A stretch of 32,233 nt of DNA from Rhodoplanes serenus (GTDB lineage: Bacteria; Pseudomonadota; Alphaproteobacteria; Rhizobiales; Xanthobacteraceae), in assembly GCA_945897515.1 (NCBI GenBank), contig CAMDFO010000055.1, positions 1-32,233 of the forward strand, in the 5' to 3' direction. The translations under genes and the position numbers were made by a program. Under the pieces are notes generated by a model. It was not told the DNA's origin and did not search any database. It worked only from the letters and a program-made list of their open reading frames with translations. Of the stretch, positions 9,264 through 19,219 are shown piece by piece; the first letter of the stretch is position 1, and the number at the start of each line of letters is the position of its first letter.

Positions 9264-9377
9264 TGTCATGCCCGGGCTTGACCCGGGCATCCATGCGATG
9301 GTGCAGCAAACAATATTCTTACGAATTGCTCTTGCGGAGAGCGCTCATGGATCGCCGGGTCAAGCCCGGCGATGACA
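9264..9377. repeat. palindromic repeat, 'TCATGCCCGG' family, copy 1
   Basis: Outer ends TGTCATG and the inverted GATGACA close a structure with one GC-rich hairpin at each end (CCCGGGCTTGACCCGGG at the left; GCCGGGTCAAGCCCGGC at the right) and arms GCATCCATG / CATGGATCG. The centre is AT-richer than the flanks. It lies between the convergent EamA transporter and DUF1178 genes. Same plan as the elements at 14968-15091 and 19629-19714. Confidence 0.8.
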
Positions 9378-9427
9378 GCGGAGAATGAGGCGAGAGGCAG
9401 AATGAGAACTCAACGGCGGAGCGCCGT

Positions 9428-9910
9428 CTAATTCCGCTCGTCCGGCAGGATCGGCAGCGGATGAAACTCGATGCCTTCCTCGTGCAGCTCCTTCGCTTCC
9501 TGCGGCGAAGCTTCGCCGTAGATCGAGCGGTGTTCGATATCGCCGTAGTGCATCTTGCGGGCCTCTTCGGGAAATTTCTGCCCGACGTTGTCGGCGTTCT
9601 TGGTGAGGTGCTCGCGCAGCTCCTTGAGCTTGCTGCGCAGCTCGCTCTCCTGCGGCGACATCACCACCGGCGATTTCTCGACCGGTGTTTCAGCCGCCGG
9701 CTGCGGCATTGGCTCGGCCGGCGCGGCGGCGCGGCCTTTCTTGCTGCTGCGGCCAAGCTGTGGCGTCATCAGCGCCTTTTCGACCTTCTTGGAATCGCAG
9801 TTCGGGCAGGTCACCAGCCCGCGCTTGCGCTGCTTGTCGTAGTCGGCCGAATTCTGAAACCAGATTTCGAATTCGTGCTTGCGGTCGCAAACCAGCGCGT
9901 AGCGGATCAT
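9428..9910 (-). CDS. DUF1178 family protein
   Basis: A 160-residue protein beginning MIRYALVCDRKHEFEIWF, with a CPNC pair near residue 35 following CDRKHEF, like a small zinc-binding ribbon. The middle is Pro/Ala-rich and low in complexity; the C-terminal half is charged and holds the well-conserved-looking stretch KMHYGDIEHRSIYGEAS. DUF1178 is widespread in alphaproteobacteria and has no assigned function that I know. Its ATG overlaps the stop of the nitrilase-family gene as ATGA, so the two are likely made together. The longer upstream open frame is shadow. Confidence 0.88.
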   Translation of the reverse strand: MIRYALVCDRKHEFEIWFQNSADYDKQRKRGLVTCPNCDSKKVEKALMTPQLGRSSKKGRAAAPAEPMPQPAAETPVEKSPVVMSPQESELRSKLKELREHLTKNADNVGQKFPEEARKMHYGDIEHRSIYGEASPQEAKELHEEGIEFHPLPILPDERN

Positions 9911-10797
9911 ACCGGACCCCGGACCGCGCGCAGATGGGCCGGCTCCGCCAGCGGCTCGACCATCTCGAACCGGCGGCCGTGCTGCAACGAAGGCACCCGT
10001 CCGCGCGCCTTGGAGACCTCGGCGATGTCGATATCGGCGAAGACCACGCCGGGCTCGGTGCCGCCCTCGGCGATCACGCGGCCCCACGGGTCGACCACCA
10101 GCGAATGCCCGAAGGTTTCGCGACCGTTCTCGTGCTTGCCGCCCTGCGCGGACGCCAGCACGAAGCAGCCGTTCTCGATGGCGCGCGCCCGGTTGAGCAC
10201 ATGCCAATGCGCCTCGCCGGTCTGGCGCGTGAATGCGGACGGAATCGCGAGGAACGAACTGCCGGCTTCCGCCAGCGCGCGGTACAGCGCCGGGAAACGC
10301 AGGTCGTAGCAGACCGTCAGGCCGAGCCGGCCCCATGGTAGATCGCTGATCACCGCCAGTTCGCCGGCCTTGAAGTTGCGCGACTCGCGATAGCTCTCGC
10401 CGTTCGCCAGATCGACGTCGAACATGTGGATCTTGTCGTAGCGCGCGACGATCTTGCCGCGCGGGTCGATCAGGAACGAGCGGTTCGCCGCCTTCTCGGG
10501 CGACACCTTGATCGCCAGCGAACCGATGTGAAGGTAGATCGACAGCGAGCGCGCCAGCTCGCGGAACATGGCGAGACTGTTGTCGCTGTCCTCGTCGACG
10601 ATCGCGGACATCAGGCGCTCGCGCCCGACCTCCATGATGTTGGTCATCTCCGGCGTCTGCACGTAATCGGCGCCGCCGGTCTTGGCCTCGCCGATCAGCT
10701 TCGCAGCGGCATCGAGATTGGCCTGCGGCGAGCGGCCGGAGCGCATCTGGATCAGGCCGGCGCGGAACGTCGAAACCTTTTCGGTCGAGGCTGTCAT
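9907..10797 (-). CDS. carbon-nitrogen hydrolase (nitrilase superfamily, Nit-type amidase)
   Basis: Nitrilase-superfamily amidase of 296 residues with the Glu-Lys-Cys triad visible: Glu50 in TPEMTN, Lys122 in YDKIHMFDV, Cys163 in VCYDLRFP. The sequence matches the Nit1/Nit2-like branch; members of this branch hydrolyse deaminated glutathione or omega-amides. Repair of deaminated glutathione would fit the glutaredoxin gene directly upstream, but that assignment is inference. ATGA overlaps join it to grxC before it and to DUF1178 after it. The start at 10797 is chosen because of the overlap and because the further upstream frame reads through grxC. Confidence 0.9.
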   Translation of the reverse strand: MTASTEKVSTFRAGLIQMRSGRSPQANLDAAAKLIGEAKTGGADYVQTPEMTNIMEVGRERLMSAIVDEDSDNSLAMFRELARSLSIYLHIGSLAIKVSPEKAANRSFLIDPRGKIVARYDKIHMFDVDLANGESYRESRNFKAGELAVISDLPWGRLGLTVCYDLRFPALYRALAEAGSSFLAIPSAFTRQTGEAHWHVLNRARAIENGCFVLASAQGGKHENGRETFGHSLVVDPWGRVIAEGGTEPGVVFADIDIAEVSKARGRVPSLQHGRRFEMVEPLAEPAHLRAVRGPV

Positions 10798-11090
10798 GCT
10801 GGGCCGTCCGACGTCGCTGCTTCCTTGAGCAACGGATCGAGCTTGCCGGCGCTGTCCATCTCGTACAGGTCGTCGCAGCCGCCGACGTGGGTCTTGCCGA
10901 TGAAGATTTGCGGAACCGTCATCCGTCCGTTCGCTCTCTGTATCATTTCGGCCCGGCGATCCCGCTGGACCGATATGTCGATCTCGGTGAACGTCACGGC
11001 CTTTTGCTTCAATAGCGCCTTGGCGTCGATGCAAAAGGGGCAATACGGAGTGGTGTAGATTTCGATGCGCGCTTGAGTTTCGGTGGCCAT
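10794..11090 (-). CDS. grxC: glutaredoxin 3, dithiol type
   Basis: A 98-residue thiol-disulfide oxidoreductase with the active site CPFC (Cys17, Cys20) inside YTTPYCPFC, then the TVPQIF cis-proline segment and the GGCDDLYEM glutathione-binding end. The two cysteines make it a dithiol enzyme and not the monothiol CGFS type that partners with BolA. The usual active site is CPYC; Phe in the third place is a mild variant. The ATG at 11090 is preceded by AAGGG; an earlier in-frame start is possible but would add about 20 residues unlike the family. comF ends 34 nt upstream. Confidence 0.94.
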   Translation of the reverse strand: MATETQARIEIYTTPYCPFCIDAKALLKQKAVTFTEIDISVQRDRRAEMIQRANGRMTVPQIFIGKTHVGGCDDLYEMDSAGKLDPLLKEAATSDGPA

Positions 11091-11124
11091 GACGCCCTTG
11101 CGAGGACCCGTTGTCTCCCTCGCA

Positions 11125-11922
11125 CTATATGGGCGCTCGCACCGCCTCGACAACCCGGGCGAACACCACCAGATCGACGCTCTTGGCGCCGCCCCGCAGC
11201 AGCGCCCGCGCGCAGGCGTCCGCGGTGGCGCCCGAGGTCAGCACGTCGTCGACGAGCACGAGGCGCTTGCCCAAAATTTCGGCCTTGCTCTCCTGCGGGA
11301 CGCGGAATGCGCCCTGCACATTGGTCAGCCGCTCGGTTTGCGACAGGCCGACCTGCTGCGCCGTGGCCTTGATGCGCCTGAGCACGGTCTCCGCAACGGC
11401 AATGCCGGATTCGGCCGATATGGTCTTGGCCAGCAGCGCCGACTGGTTGAAGCGCCGAATCCACAGCCGCCGCCAATGCAAAGGCACTGGCACCAAGGCG
11501 TCGGCCCCGGCGAGGAGCTCGCGTCCGGCGCGCGCCATCCAGTGTCCCATGGTCGGCGCCAGATCGAGCCGGTCGCCGTATTTCAGCGCATGAACCAGCG
11601 TGCGCGAAACGTCGTCGTAGCGCGCCGCCGCGCGTGCCCGGTGGTACGCCGGCGGGTTGGCGATTGCTTCCATCGACAGCACGCCAGAACCGGGATCGTA
11701 GGCGAAGGGGATGCCCAGCCGCTCGCAGTAGGGCGGCGCGATCAGCGAAATTTTGGACCAGCAGTCCGCGCACAGCCCGTTGTCGCCCACCGGTTCCCGG
11801 CAGGACGGACACAGCGGCGGCAGCGCCACGTCGAGCGCGAGACGGAACGCGGAGCGGAACGGCGCGGCGAGCCGCGAAACCCGCGACGGCCGTTCGGTCG
11901 TTATCCCCGCGTCGGATGACAT
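11125..11922 (-). CDS. ComF family phosphoribosyltransferase-like protein
   Basis: A 265-residue protein with an N-terminal zinc ribbon (Cys38, Cys41, Cys51, Cys54) and a C-terminal type I phosphoribosyltransferase domain carrying VLVDDVLTSGAT at 222-233, the PRPP-binding loop. ComF proteins are linked to DNA uptake in competent bacteria, where ComFC is reported to have this fold; in non-competent alphaproteobacteria the role is unclear. The start at 11922 is chosen because further upstream the frame runs into an inverted repeat (11954-12055) and becomes low complexity. It heads the comF-grxC-amidase-DUF1178 run and is divergent from the gene at 12095. Confidence 0.9.
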   Translation of the reverse strand: MSSDAGITTERPSRVSRLAAPFRSAFRLALDVALPPLCPSCREPVGDNGLCADCWSKISLIAPPYCERLGIPFAYDPGSGVLSMEAIANPPAYHRARAAARYDDVSRTLVHALKYGDRLDLAPTMGHWMARAGRELLAGADALVPVPLHWRRLWIRRFNQSALLAKTISAESGIAVAETVLRRIKATAQQVGLSQTERLTNVQGAFRVPQESKAEILGKRLVLVDDVLTSGATADACARALLRGGAKSVDLVVFARVVEAVRAPI

Positions 11923-11953
11923 GGTGCAGAATGCTAGCACAGGCGGTGGTCTA

Positions 11954-12055
11954 CTCCCTCCCCCGCTCGCGGGGGAGGGTTGGGGAGGGGGCACACCCAG
12001 GCACCGTCTTTGTGGTACCCCCTCCCTGTCCCTCCCCCGCAAGCGGGAGAGGGGA
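11954..12055. repeat. GC-rich inverted repeat, 'CCCTCCCCCGC' type
   Basis: Left half: CTCCCTCCCCCGC and GCGGGGGAGGG form a tight hairpin. Right half: CCCTCCCCCGCAAGCGGGAGAGGGG forms another. Between them GGGGAGGGGG (left) and CCCCCTCCC (right) pair as an outer stem. The element sits in the divergent region between comF (minus) and the NDUFAF5-like gene (plus) and takes up most of the 172 nt between their start codons. Repeats of this type are common in intergenic DNA of related genera. Confidence 0.8.
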
Positions 12056-12094
12056 CGTCGGGACGCCACCATTTGAACAATTCAGGTTGAGACG

Positions 12095-12940
12095 ATGTCG
12101 CATCCCGTGATCTTCGACCGTCAGCTTCTGCGAAAGCGCCAAGCCCGCGCGGCGCAGCTTGGGCCCGCGACTTTCCTGATCGACCGCATCGCCGACGACA
12201 TGGCGGAGCGGCTGTCCGTGGTGCTGCGCAAGTTCGAGCATGCCGCCGATCTCGGGACGCCGACCGATGCGGTGCGCCGTGCGCTGGCGGGCCGTGTTGG
12301 CATGATCGCCGAAGTCGTCGCCGACGAGGAGGCGCTGCCGTTCAGCCCGGAGTCGCTCGACCTTGTCGTGTCGGCGCTGTCACTGCAGTTCGTCAACGAC
12401 CTTCCCGGCACGCTGGTGCAGATCCGCCGCGCGCTCAAGCCCGACGGTCTGTTTCTCGCAGCGATGATCGGCGGTGAGACCTTGAGCGAATTGCGGGAGT
12501 CGTTCGCGGCGGCGGAAGCCGAGATCGAAGGCGGCGTCTCGCCCCGCGTCTCGCCGTTCGCCGATCTGCGCGATCTCGGCGCGCTGTTGCAGCGGGCGGG
12601 ATTCGCGCTGCCGGTGACCGACGTGGAGCGCCTGACGGTGCGCTACGCCTCGCCGTTCGCGCTGATGCAGGACCTCCGAAAAATGGGCGCGACCAACGTG
12701 CTGGTGGAGCGCCGCCGCATGCCGCTCAAGCGCGCGACGCTGCGGCGCATGGCCGAACTTTATGCCGAACGCTTTGCCGATGCCGACGGTCGGATGCGCG
12801 CCACCTTCGAGATCGTCTGGCTGTCCGGCTGGGCGCCGCACGTGAGCCAGCAACAGCCGCTCGCTCCGGGCTCGGCCAGGACGCGGCTTGCCGATGCGCT
12901 CGGCACGATGGAAATTCCGACGGGGGAAAAGCCGCGATAG
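12095..12940 (+). CDS. methyltransferase-fold protein, NDUFAF5-like (BioC/Class I MTase fold)
   Basis: A 281-residue protein resembling the alphaproteobacterial relatives of human NDUFAF5, a complex I assembly factor reported to hydroxylate an arginine of the NDUFS7 subunit. It opens VIFDRQLLRKRQARAA and has a methyltransferase-type core: LPFSPESLDLVVSALSLQFV and LVQIRRALKPDGLFLAAMIGG, then the family-typical VSPFADLRDLGALLQRAGF. Motif I is altered: AADLGTPTD (50-58) replaces the usual DxGxGxG, so ordinary methyl transfer is doubtful. The ATG at 12095 lies about 40 nt past the inverted repeat. It is convergent with the pilin gene, with 3 nt between the stops. Confidence 0.82.
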   Translation: MSHPVIFDRQLLRKRQARAAQLGPATFLIDRIADDMAERLSVVLRKFEHAADLGTPTDAVRRALAGRVGMIAEVVADEEALPFSPESLDLVVSALSLQFVNDLPGTLVQIRRALKPDGLFLAAMIGGETLSELRESFAAAEAEIEGGVSPRVSPFADLRDLGALLQRAGFALPVTDVERLTVRYASPFALMQDLRKMGATNVLVERRRMPLKRATLRRMAELYAERFADADGRMRATFEIVWLSGWAPHVSQQQPLAPGSARTRLADALGTMEIPTGEKPR

Positions 12941-12943
12941 CGG

Positions 12944-13138
12944 CTAAAGCAGATTGGCCAGCTTGTCGTACAGCGTGGTCTTCACCGAGGAGCCCATGCC
13001 GGTGATGGTGGCCGCCAGCGCCGCGCCGATGCCGGCCGCGATCATGGCGTACTCGATGGCCGTCGCTCCGCTCTCGTCCGCGCAGAAGCGGCCGATCTGG
13101 CGGCTGGTGCTGGAGCAAAACGCTTCGAATCGACTCAT
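12944..13138 (-). CDS. Flp/Fap-type IVb pilin, isolated
   Basis: A 64-residue prepilin: a short charged leader with CADESG, a cleavage point after Gly24, then ATAIEYAMIAA with glutamate at mature position +5 and tyrosine at +6, the TadV-type (Flp) hallmark. A hydrophobic helix follows (to about residue 46), then a short polar tail. Such pilins form Tad adhesive pili, but no tad assembly gene is in the window. The ATG at 13138 has only a weak GGGATG before it; an in-frame ATG at 13147 would add three residues. It ends 3 nt from the stop of the convergent gene and begins 35 nt after mutT. Confidence 0.9.
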   Translation of the reverse strand: MSRFEAFCSSTSRQIGRFCADESGATAIEYAMIAAGIGAALAATITGMGSSVKTTLYDKLANLL

Positions 13139-13173
13139 CACTGGCATCCCGTTTCGCGCCGGTGTCGGCGCAC

Positions 13174-13578
13174 TTACAGCAGCGTCGTCAGGTGCGCGAT
13201 CAGCGGCTCGTCCGCCGGCGGCATCTGGTACTCTCTCAGTCGGTTCGGCCGAACCCAGGCGAGCCGCTGGCCCTCCTTTGCTTCGACCTTTCCCTCCCAT
13301 CGCCGGCAGACATAGAGCGGCATCAGCAAATGGAAGTCTGCGTAGGCGTGACTCGCGAAGGTGAGCGGCGCCAGGCACGGCTCTCTCACCACAATCCCGA
13401 GTTCCTCCTTCAGTTCCCGGATCAGCGTTTCCTCGGGCCGTTCGCCAGTCTCGACCTTGCCGCCGGGAAACTCCCAAAGGCCCGCCATCGTCTTACCGGC
13501 GGGCCGTTCGGCCAGCAGCACGCGCCCGTCGGTGTCGATGAGCGCGCAGGCAGCGACGAGAACGAGTTTAGCGATCAC
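13174..13578 (-). CDS. mutT: (deoxy)nucleoside triphosphate pyrophosphohydrolase, MutT-type Nudix
   Basis: A 134-residue Nudix hydrolase whose box (GX5EX7REUXEEXGU) is complete at 40-62, with Gly40, Glu46, Arg54, Glu55, Glu58, Glu59 and Gly61. MutT removes 8-oxo-dGTP from the nucleotide pool and so prevents A:T to C:G changes. The start is a GTG at 13578; no in-frame ATG nearby leaves an intact domain. It lies downstream of argJ in the secA-divergent group, as I recall for Rhizobiales, though 116 nt separate the two. Confidence 0.92.
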   Translation of the reverse strand: MIAKLVLVAACALIDTDGRVLLAERPAGKTMAGLWEFPGGKVETGERPEETLIRELKEELGIVVREPCLAPLTFASHAYADFHLLMPLYVCRRWEGKVEAKEGQRLAWVRPNRLREYQMPPADEPLIAHLTTLL

Positions 13579-13694
13579 AGCCTGGCCCCGAATCTATGCA
13601 ACTGGCGGTTAAGGGCGGTTCAACGCCGTCGATTCAGTCCTACGGAATGCCGGAATGGTTGCCGAAATGTTAACGGGAACACCGGCGGCCAGCA

Positions 13695-14942
13695 TCACGA
13701 CCGGTAGTCGCCGTTGATCGCCACGTATTCCTTGGTGAGATCGCAGGTCAGCACCCGGTCCTTGCCGCGCCCGAGCCCAAGCGCGACCTTCAGCGATATC
13801 TTCGGTTGCTTCATCGCGTCGGACACCTGGCGCTCGTCATAGCCGGGATCGCGCGCGCCCTTGTGCGCCACGCGGATGCCGTTGAACCAGATCGACAGCT
13901 TGTCGCGGTCGGCTTGCTCGCCGGCCTTGCCGACTGCCATCACAACGCGGCCCCAGTTGGCGTCCTCGCCGGCGATCGCGGTTTTCACCAGCGGCGAGTT
14001 GGCGATCGACATCGCGATCCGCCGCGCCGACTTTTTGGATACGGCGCCTTCGACCTCGATCTCGACCAGCTTGCGCGCGCCTTCGCCGTCGCGCGCGACC
14101 TGCTCGGCGAGATCGCACAGCACCATCTGCAATGCGTTGCGGAAGCCGCGCAGCCGCGGGTCGTTCGGCTTGCTGATCCTGGGCGCGCCATGAGCGGCGG
14201 CGGCGCCGGTGGCGAACGCCATCAGCGTGTCGGAGGTCGAGGTGTCGCCATCGATGGTCACGGCGTTGAAGCTGTCCTCGACGCCGTCGCTGAGCAGCCT
14301 CTGCAGCACGCGCGCCGAGACCGGCGCGTCGGTGAAGACGTAGGCCAGCATGGTCGCCATGTCGGGCGCGATCATGCCGGCGCCTTTGGAGAATCCGTTG
14401 ATCGTCACCGTGGCCTTGCCGATGGTGGTCCTGGCGGTCGCGACCTTGGGGAAAGTGTCGGTGGTCATGATCGCCTTGGCGGCGTCGAGCCACATATCGG
14501 GCTTGGCGGCGACCACCATGCCTTCCATGACGCCGTCGAAGACCTTGGCGTTGAGCGGCTCGCCGATCACGCCGGTCGAGGCCAGGAATACGTCGCCCGG
14601 CTTGCAGCCGATGGCGCGTGCCGCGATCTCGGCGGTGAATTTGCAGGCTGCCCGGCCGGTCTTGCCGGTGAAGGCGTTGGCATTGCCGGAATTGACCACC
14701 AGCGCGCGCGGCTTGGCCCCGCTGAGCTTGTCGCGGCACCATTCGACCGGCGCCGACGGGCACTTGGACTTGGTGAACACGCCGGCAGCGACGGTGCCTT
14801 TGTCCAGCACGGCCAGCAGCACGTCGGTGCGATTGCGGTATTTGATCCCGGCGGCCGCGGTCGCGAGCTTCACGCCGGCGATCACCGGCATGTCGGGGAC
14901 GGATGTCGGGGCGAGGGGGGAGACGGGGACGGGTTTGGCCAT
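13695..14942 (-). CDS. argJ: bifunctional ornithine acetyltransferase / N-acetylglutamate synthase
   Basis: ArgJ moves the acetyl group from N-acetylornithine to glutamate, closing the acetyl cycle of arginine synthesis; bifunctional forms also use acetyl-CoA. The 415-residue precursor has the [14 protein letters not shown] site, with self-cleavage expected between Ala196 and Thr197, Thr197 becoming the catalytic residue of the beta chain. The ATG at 14942 gives a proline-rich lead-in of about 18 residues before the domain. Whether this copy is mono- or bifunctional cannot be decided from sequence reading alone. It ends near the mutT start and follows ppiC in the same direction, with a palindromic repeat in the 189-nt gap. 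Confidence 0.95.
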   Translation of the reverse strand: MAKPVPVSPLAPTSVPDMPVIAGVKLATAAAGIKYRNRTDVLLAVLDKGTVAAGVFTKSKCPSAPVEWCRDKLSGAKPRALVVNSGNANAFTGKTGRAACKFTAEIAARAIGCKPGDVFLASTGVIGEPLNAKVFDGVMEGMVVAAKPDMWLDAAKAIMTTDTFPKVATARTTIGKATVTINGFSKGAGMIAPDMATMLAYVFTDAPVSARVLQRLLSDGVEDSFNAVTIDGDTSTSDTLMAFATGAAAAHGAPRISKPNDPRLRGFRNALQMVLCDLAEQVARDGEGARKLVEIEVEGAVSKKSARRIAMSIANSPLVKTAIAGEDANWGRVVMAVGKAGEQADRDKLSIWFNGIRVAHKGARDPGYDERQVSDAMKQPKISLKVALGLGRGKDRVLTCDLTKEYVAINGDYRS

Positions 14943-14967
14943 GGCGGATGTTTTGCCTGTCAGCGGT

Positions 14968-15091
14968 CGTCATGTCCGGCCACAGCCGTCGAAGACGGCG
15001 TCGCTTCGCTCGCCTGTGTGCCGGGCATCCACGCCTTGGACGCGCGCGATTATTGAAGAAGTGGATGGCCGGGACAAGCCCGGCCATGACG
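14968..15091. repeat. palindromic repeat, 'TCATGCCCGG' family, copy 2 with extra hairpins
   Basis: Outer ends CGTCATG and CATGACG match copies 1 and 3. The right half is standard (GGCCGGGACAAGCCCGGCC with GTGGAT before it). The left half, GTCCGGCCACAG...CTGTGTGCCGGGCATCCAC, is split by an extra piece holding CCGTC-GAA-GACGG and GCGTCGCTTCGCTCGC, itself closed by CACAG/CTGTG. It lies between ppiC and argJ. Confidence 0.75.
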
Positions 15092-15131
15092 TTGGTGGAT
15101 ATTAGGTCGATCGAAGCGCTGAGAACTTCGC

Positions 15132-16007
15132 CTACTTCTTCTCTTCGGCCGGCTTGTCCAGCCGCTCGATCTTGGCACCCTCGCGGAGCTTGGTGACGAA
15201 CTCGGCTTGCGCCTTGCGGGTCACATAGGTCGCGACCTGTTCCTTCACCGCCTCGAACGCCGGCGCAGGCTTCGACCGCTTGTCCTCGACCTTGATGACG
15301 TGCCAGCCGAACTGCGACTTCACCGGGTCGGAGAGCGCGCCCTTGTCGAGCTTGAACGCGACCTCGGCGAACTCCGGAACCATCTGCTCCTTGGTGAAAT
15401 AGCCGAGATCGCCGCCCTGCGCCGCGGCGCCGGGGTCCTTCGACTTTTCCTTCGCCAGAGCCTCGAAATCCCCGCCCTTCTTGAGGTCGGCCAGGATCGC
15501 CTTCGCTTCGTCCTCGGTCGTCACCAGGATGTGGCGCGCGCGCACCTCTTCCTCGCCGCTCATCTGCTTGACGGCGTCGTCATACACCTGGCGCATCGAC
15601 GCATCGTTGACGGCGGCCTTGCCTTCCGCCTGCAGCAGCGATTCCATCAGCAGCTTGTTGCGGGTGAAGGCCAGGCGGCTCTTGAAGTCCTTCTGGTCGG
15701 CGACCTGCTTGCTCTCGGCGGCCTTGGCCACCAGCATGATGTCCGAGATGTAGGCGACCAGGTAATCGCGCTTGGCCTCCGGCGACATCGGCGGTGCGTT
15801 CTGGCCGAGATCCTCTTCGGCGAGCGCGAGATCGCTCTGCCGGATCTCGGCGCCATCGACCTTGGCGATCACCGGGTCGGCATCCTGCGAGCGCAGCGGC
15901 ACCACGGAAACCGCCAGCAGCGACACCGCGGCGACCGCGGAGAGCACGGCCACGCGCCGCCCAGCCTTCGGCATCGAGGCGAGGCGGGTGAGAAAATGGG
16001 GGTTCAT
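15132..16007 (-). CDS. periplasmic parvulin-type peptidyl-prolyl isomerase
   Basis: A 291-residue exported foldase. A positively charged start and a hydrophobic stretch (about 19-37) form a signal peptide or anchor; a SurA-like N-terminal helical part (about 45-150) precedes a single parvulin domain (about 156-245) with RARHILV, GGDLGYF and FGWHVIKV. It assists folding of outer-membrane or periplasmic proteins. It is divergent from secA (311 nt between the starts), so export motor and folding helper share one control region. The C-terminal 20 residues are lysine/glutamate-rich. Without a search I give no specific gene name (PpiC/PrsA/SurA-like). Confidence 0.93.
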   Translation of the reverse strand: MNPHFLTRLASMPKAGRRVAVLSAVAAVSLLAVSVVPLRSQDADPVIAKVDGAEIRQSDLALAEEDLGQNAPPMSPEAKRDYLVAYISDIMLVAKAAESKQVADQKDFKSRLAFTRNKLLMESLLQAEGKAAVNDASMRQVYDDAVKQMSGEEEVRARHILVTTEDEAKAILADLKKGGDFEALAKEKSKDPGAAAQGGDLGYFTKEQMVPEFAEVAFKLDKGALSDPVKSQFGWHVIKVEDKRSKPAPAFEAVKEQVATYVTRKAQAEFVTKLREGAKIERLDKPAEEKK

Positions 16008-16318
16008 GATGCGATCCTTGGGGTCGGACAGGCTGTCGGGCAGGCCAATGGCGGCGACTTGTCGCCCAATCGCCTAGGGTTGGCAATGAGAGAGTGGAAT
16101 CGGCTCTTAACGAGACCGTGAACCGAATTTATGGCCTCTTTGGGCGTGCGAAAGACGTAAAAGCACGCTAATTGACAAGGCTTGGACCCCCTCCTATGTC
16201 TCGATAGCCTGCGCGGTCCTGCTCGATGTTCGCTATCCCATTGCAGTTGCGCGAGAAGTGCCGCTTTTTCCCCCTGTCGGCCGCCTGCGCGGTTCGCCAA
16301 AGGTAAGGACCTGACCGA
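16008..16318. promoter_or_regulatory. divergent control region between the parvulin gene and secA
   Basis: These 311 nt have no convincing gene. The clear promoter is on the plus strand for secA (16172-16200, separate entry). An imperfect stem (GCGTGC 16144-16149 with GCACGC 16163-16168) lies just upstream of it. A T-rich CTTTTTCCCC is near 16262-16272 in the secA leader. For the minus strand I see no strong -35/-10 pair. No SecM-like arrest peptide was recognised. Confidence 0.5.
16172..16200 (+). promoter_or_regulatory. secA promoter, TTGACA-N17-TATGTC
   Basis: A perfect -35 hexamer TTGACA (16172-16177) is followed after exactly 17 nt by TATGTC (16195-16200). This is the best housekeeping promoter in the window. 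Transcription would start near 16207, giving a leader of about 110 nt before the secA ATG, with a clear AAGGTAAGGA purine run close to the start codon. Confidence 0.65.
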
Positions 16319-19129
<2,811 letters not shown>

Positions 19130-19207
19130 CCTCCCCTGATATATTTGATCCATTGGCCGGCAACCGCGGCGTCAGAACGCGTCTCAAAGAAATTCGGCCC
19201 TACCGAA

Positions 19208-19213
19208 AAGGAG
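19208..19213 (+). promoter_or_regulatory. ribosome binding site AAGGAG that fixes a TTG start
   Basis: A full AAGGAG lies 6 nt before TTG at 19220. It is the reason for choosing the TTG over the longer in-frame start at 19145, which has no such site and adds residues that do not look like the rest of the protein. Confidence 0.7.
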
Positions 19214-19219
19214 CCAACA

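Noticed and set aside
11923..12072. N-terminal extension of ComF
   Set aside because: It translates the GC-rich inverted repeat into low-complexity Pro/Gly sequence; the domain starts after 11922.
16200..16318. SecM-like arrest peptide in the secA leader
   Set aside because: No frame with a signal sequence and arrest-like end; SecM is not expected in alphaproteobacteria.
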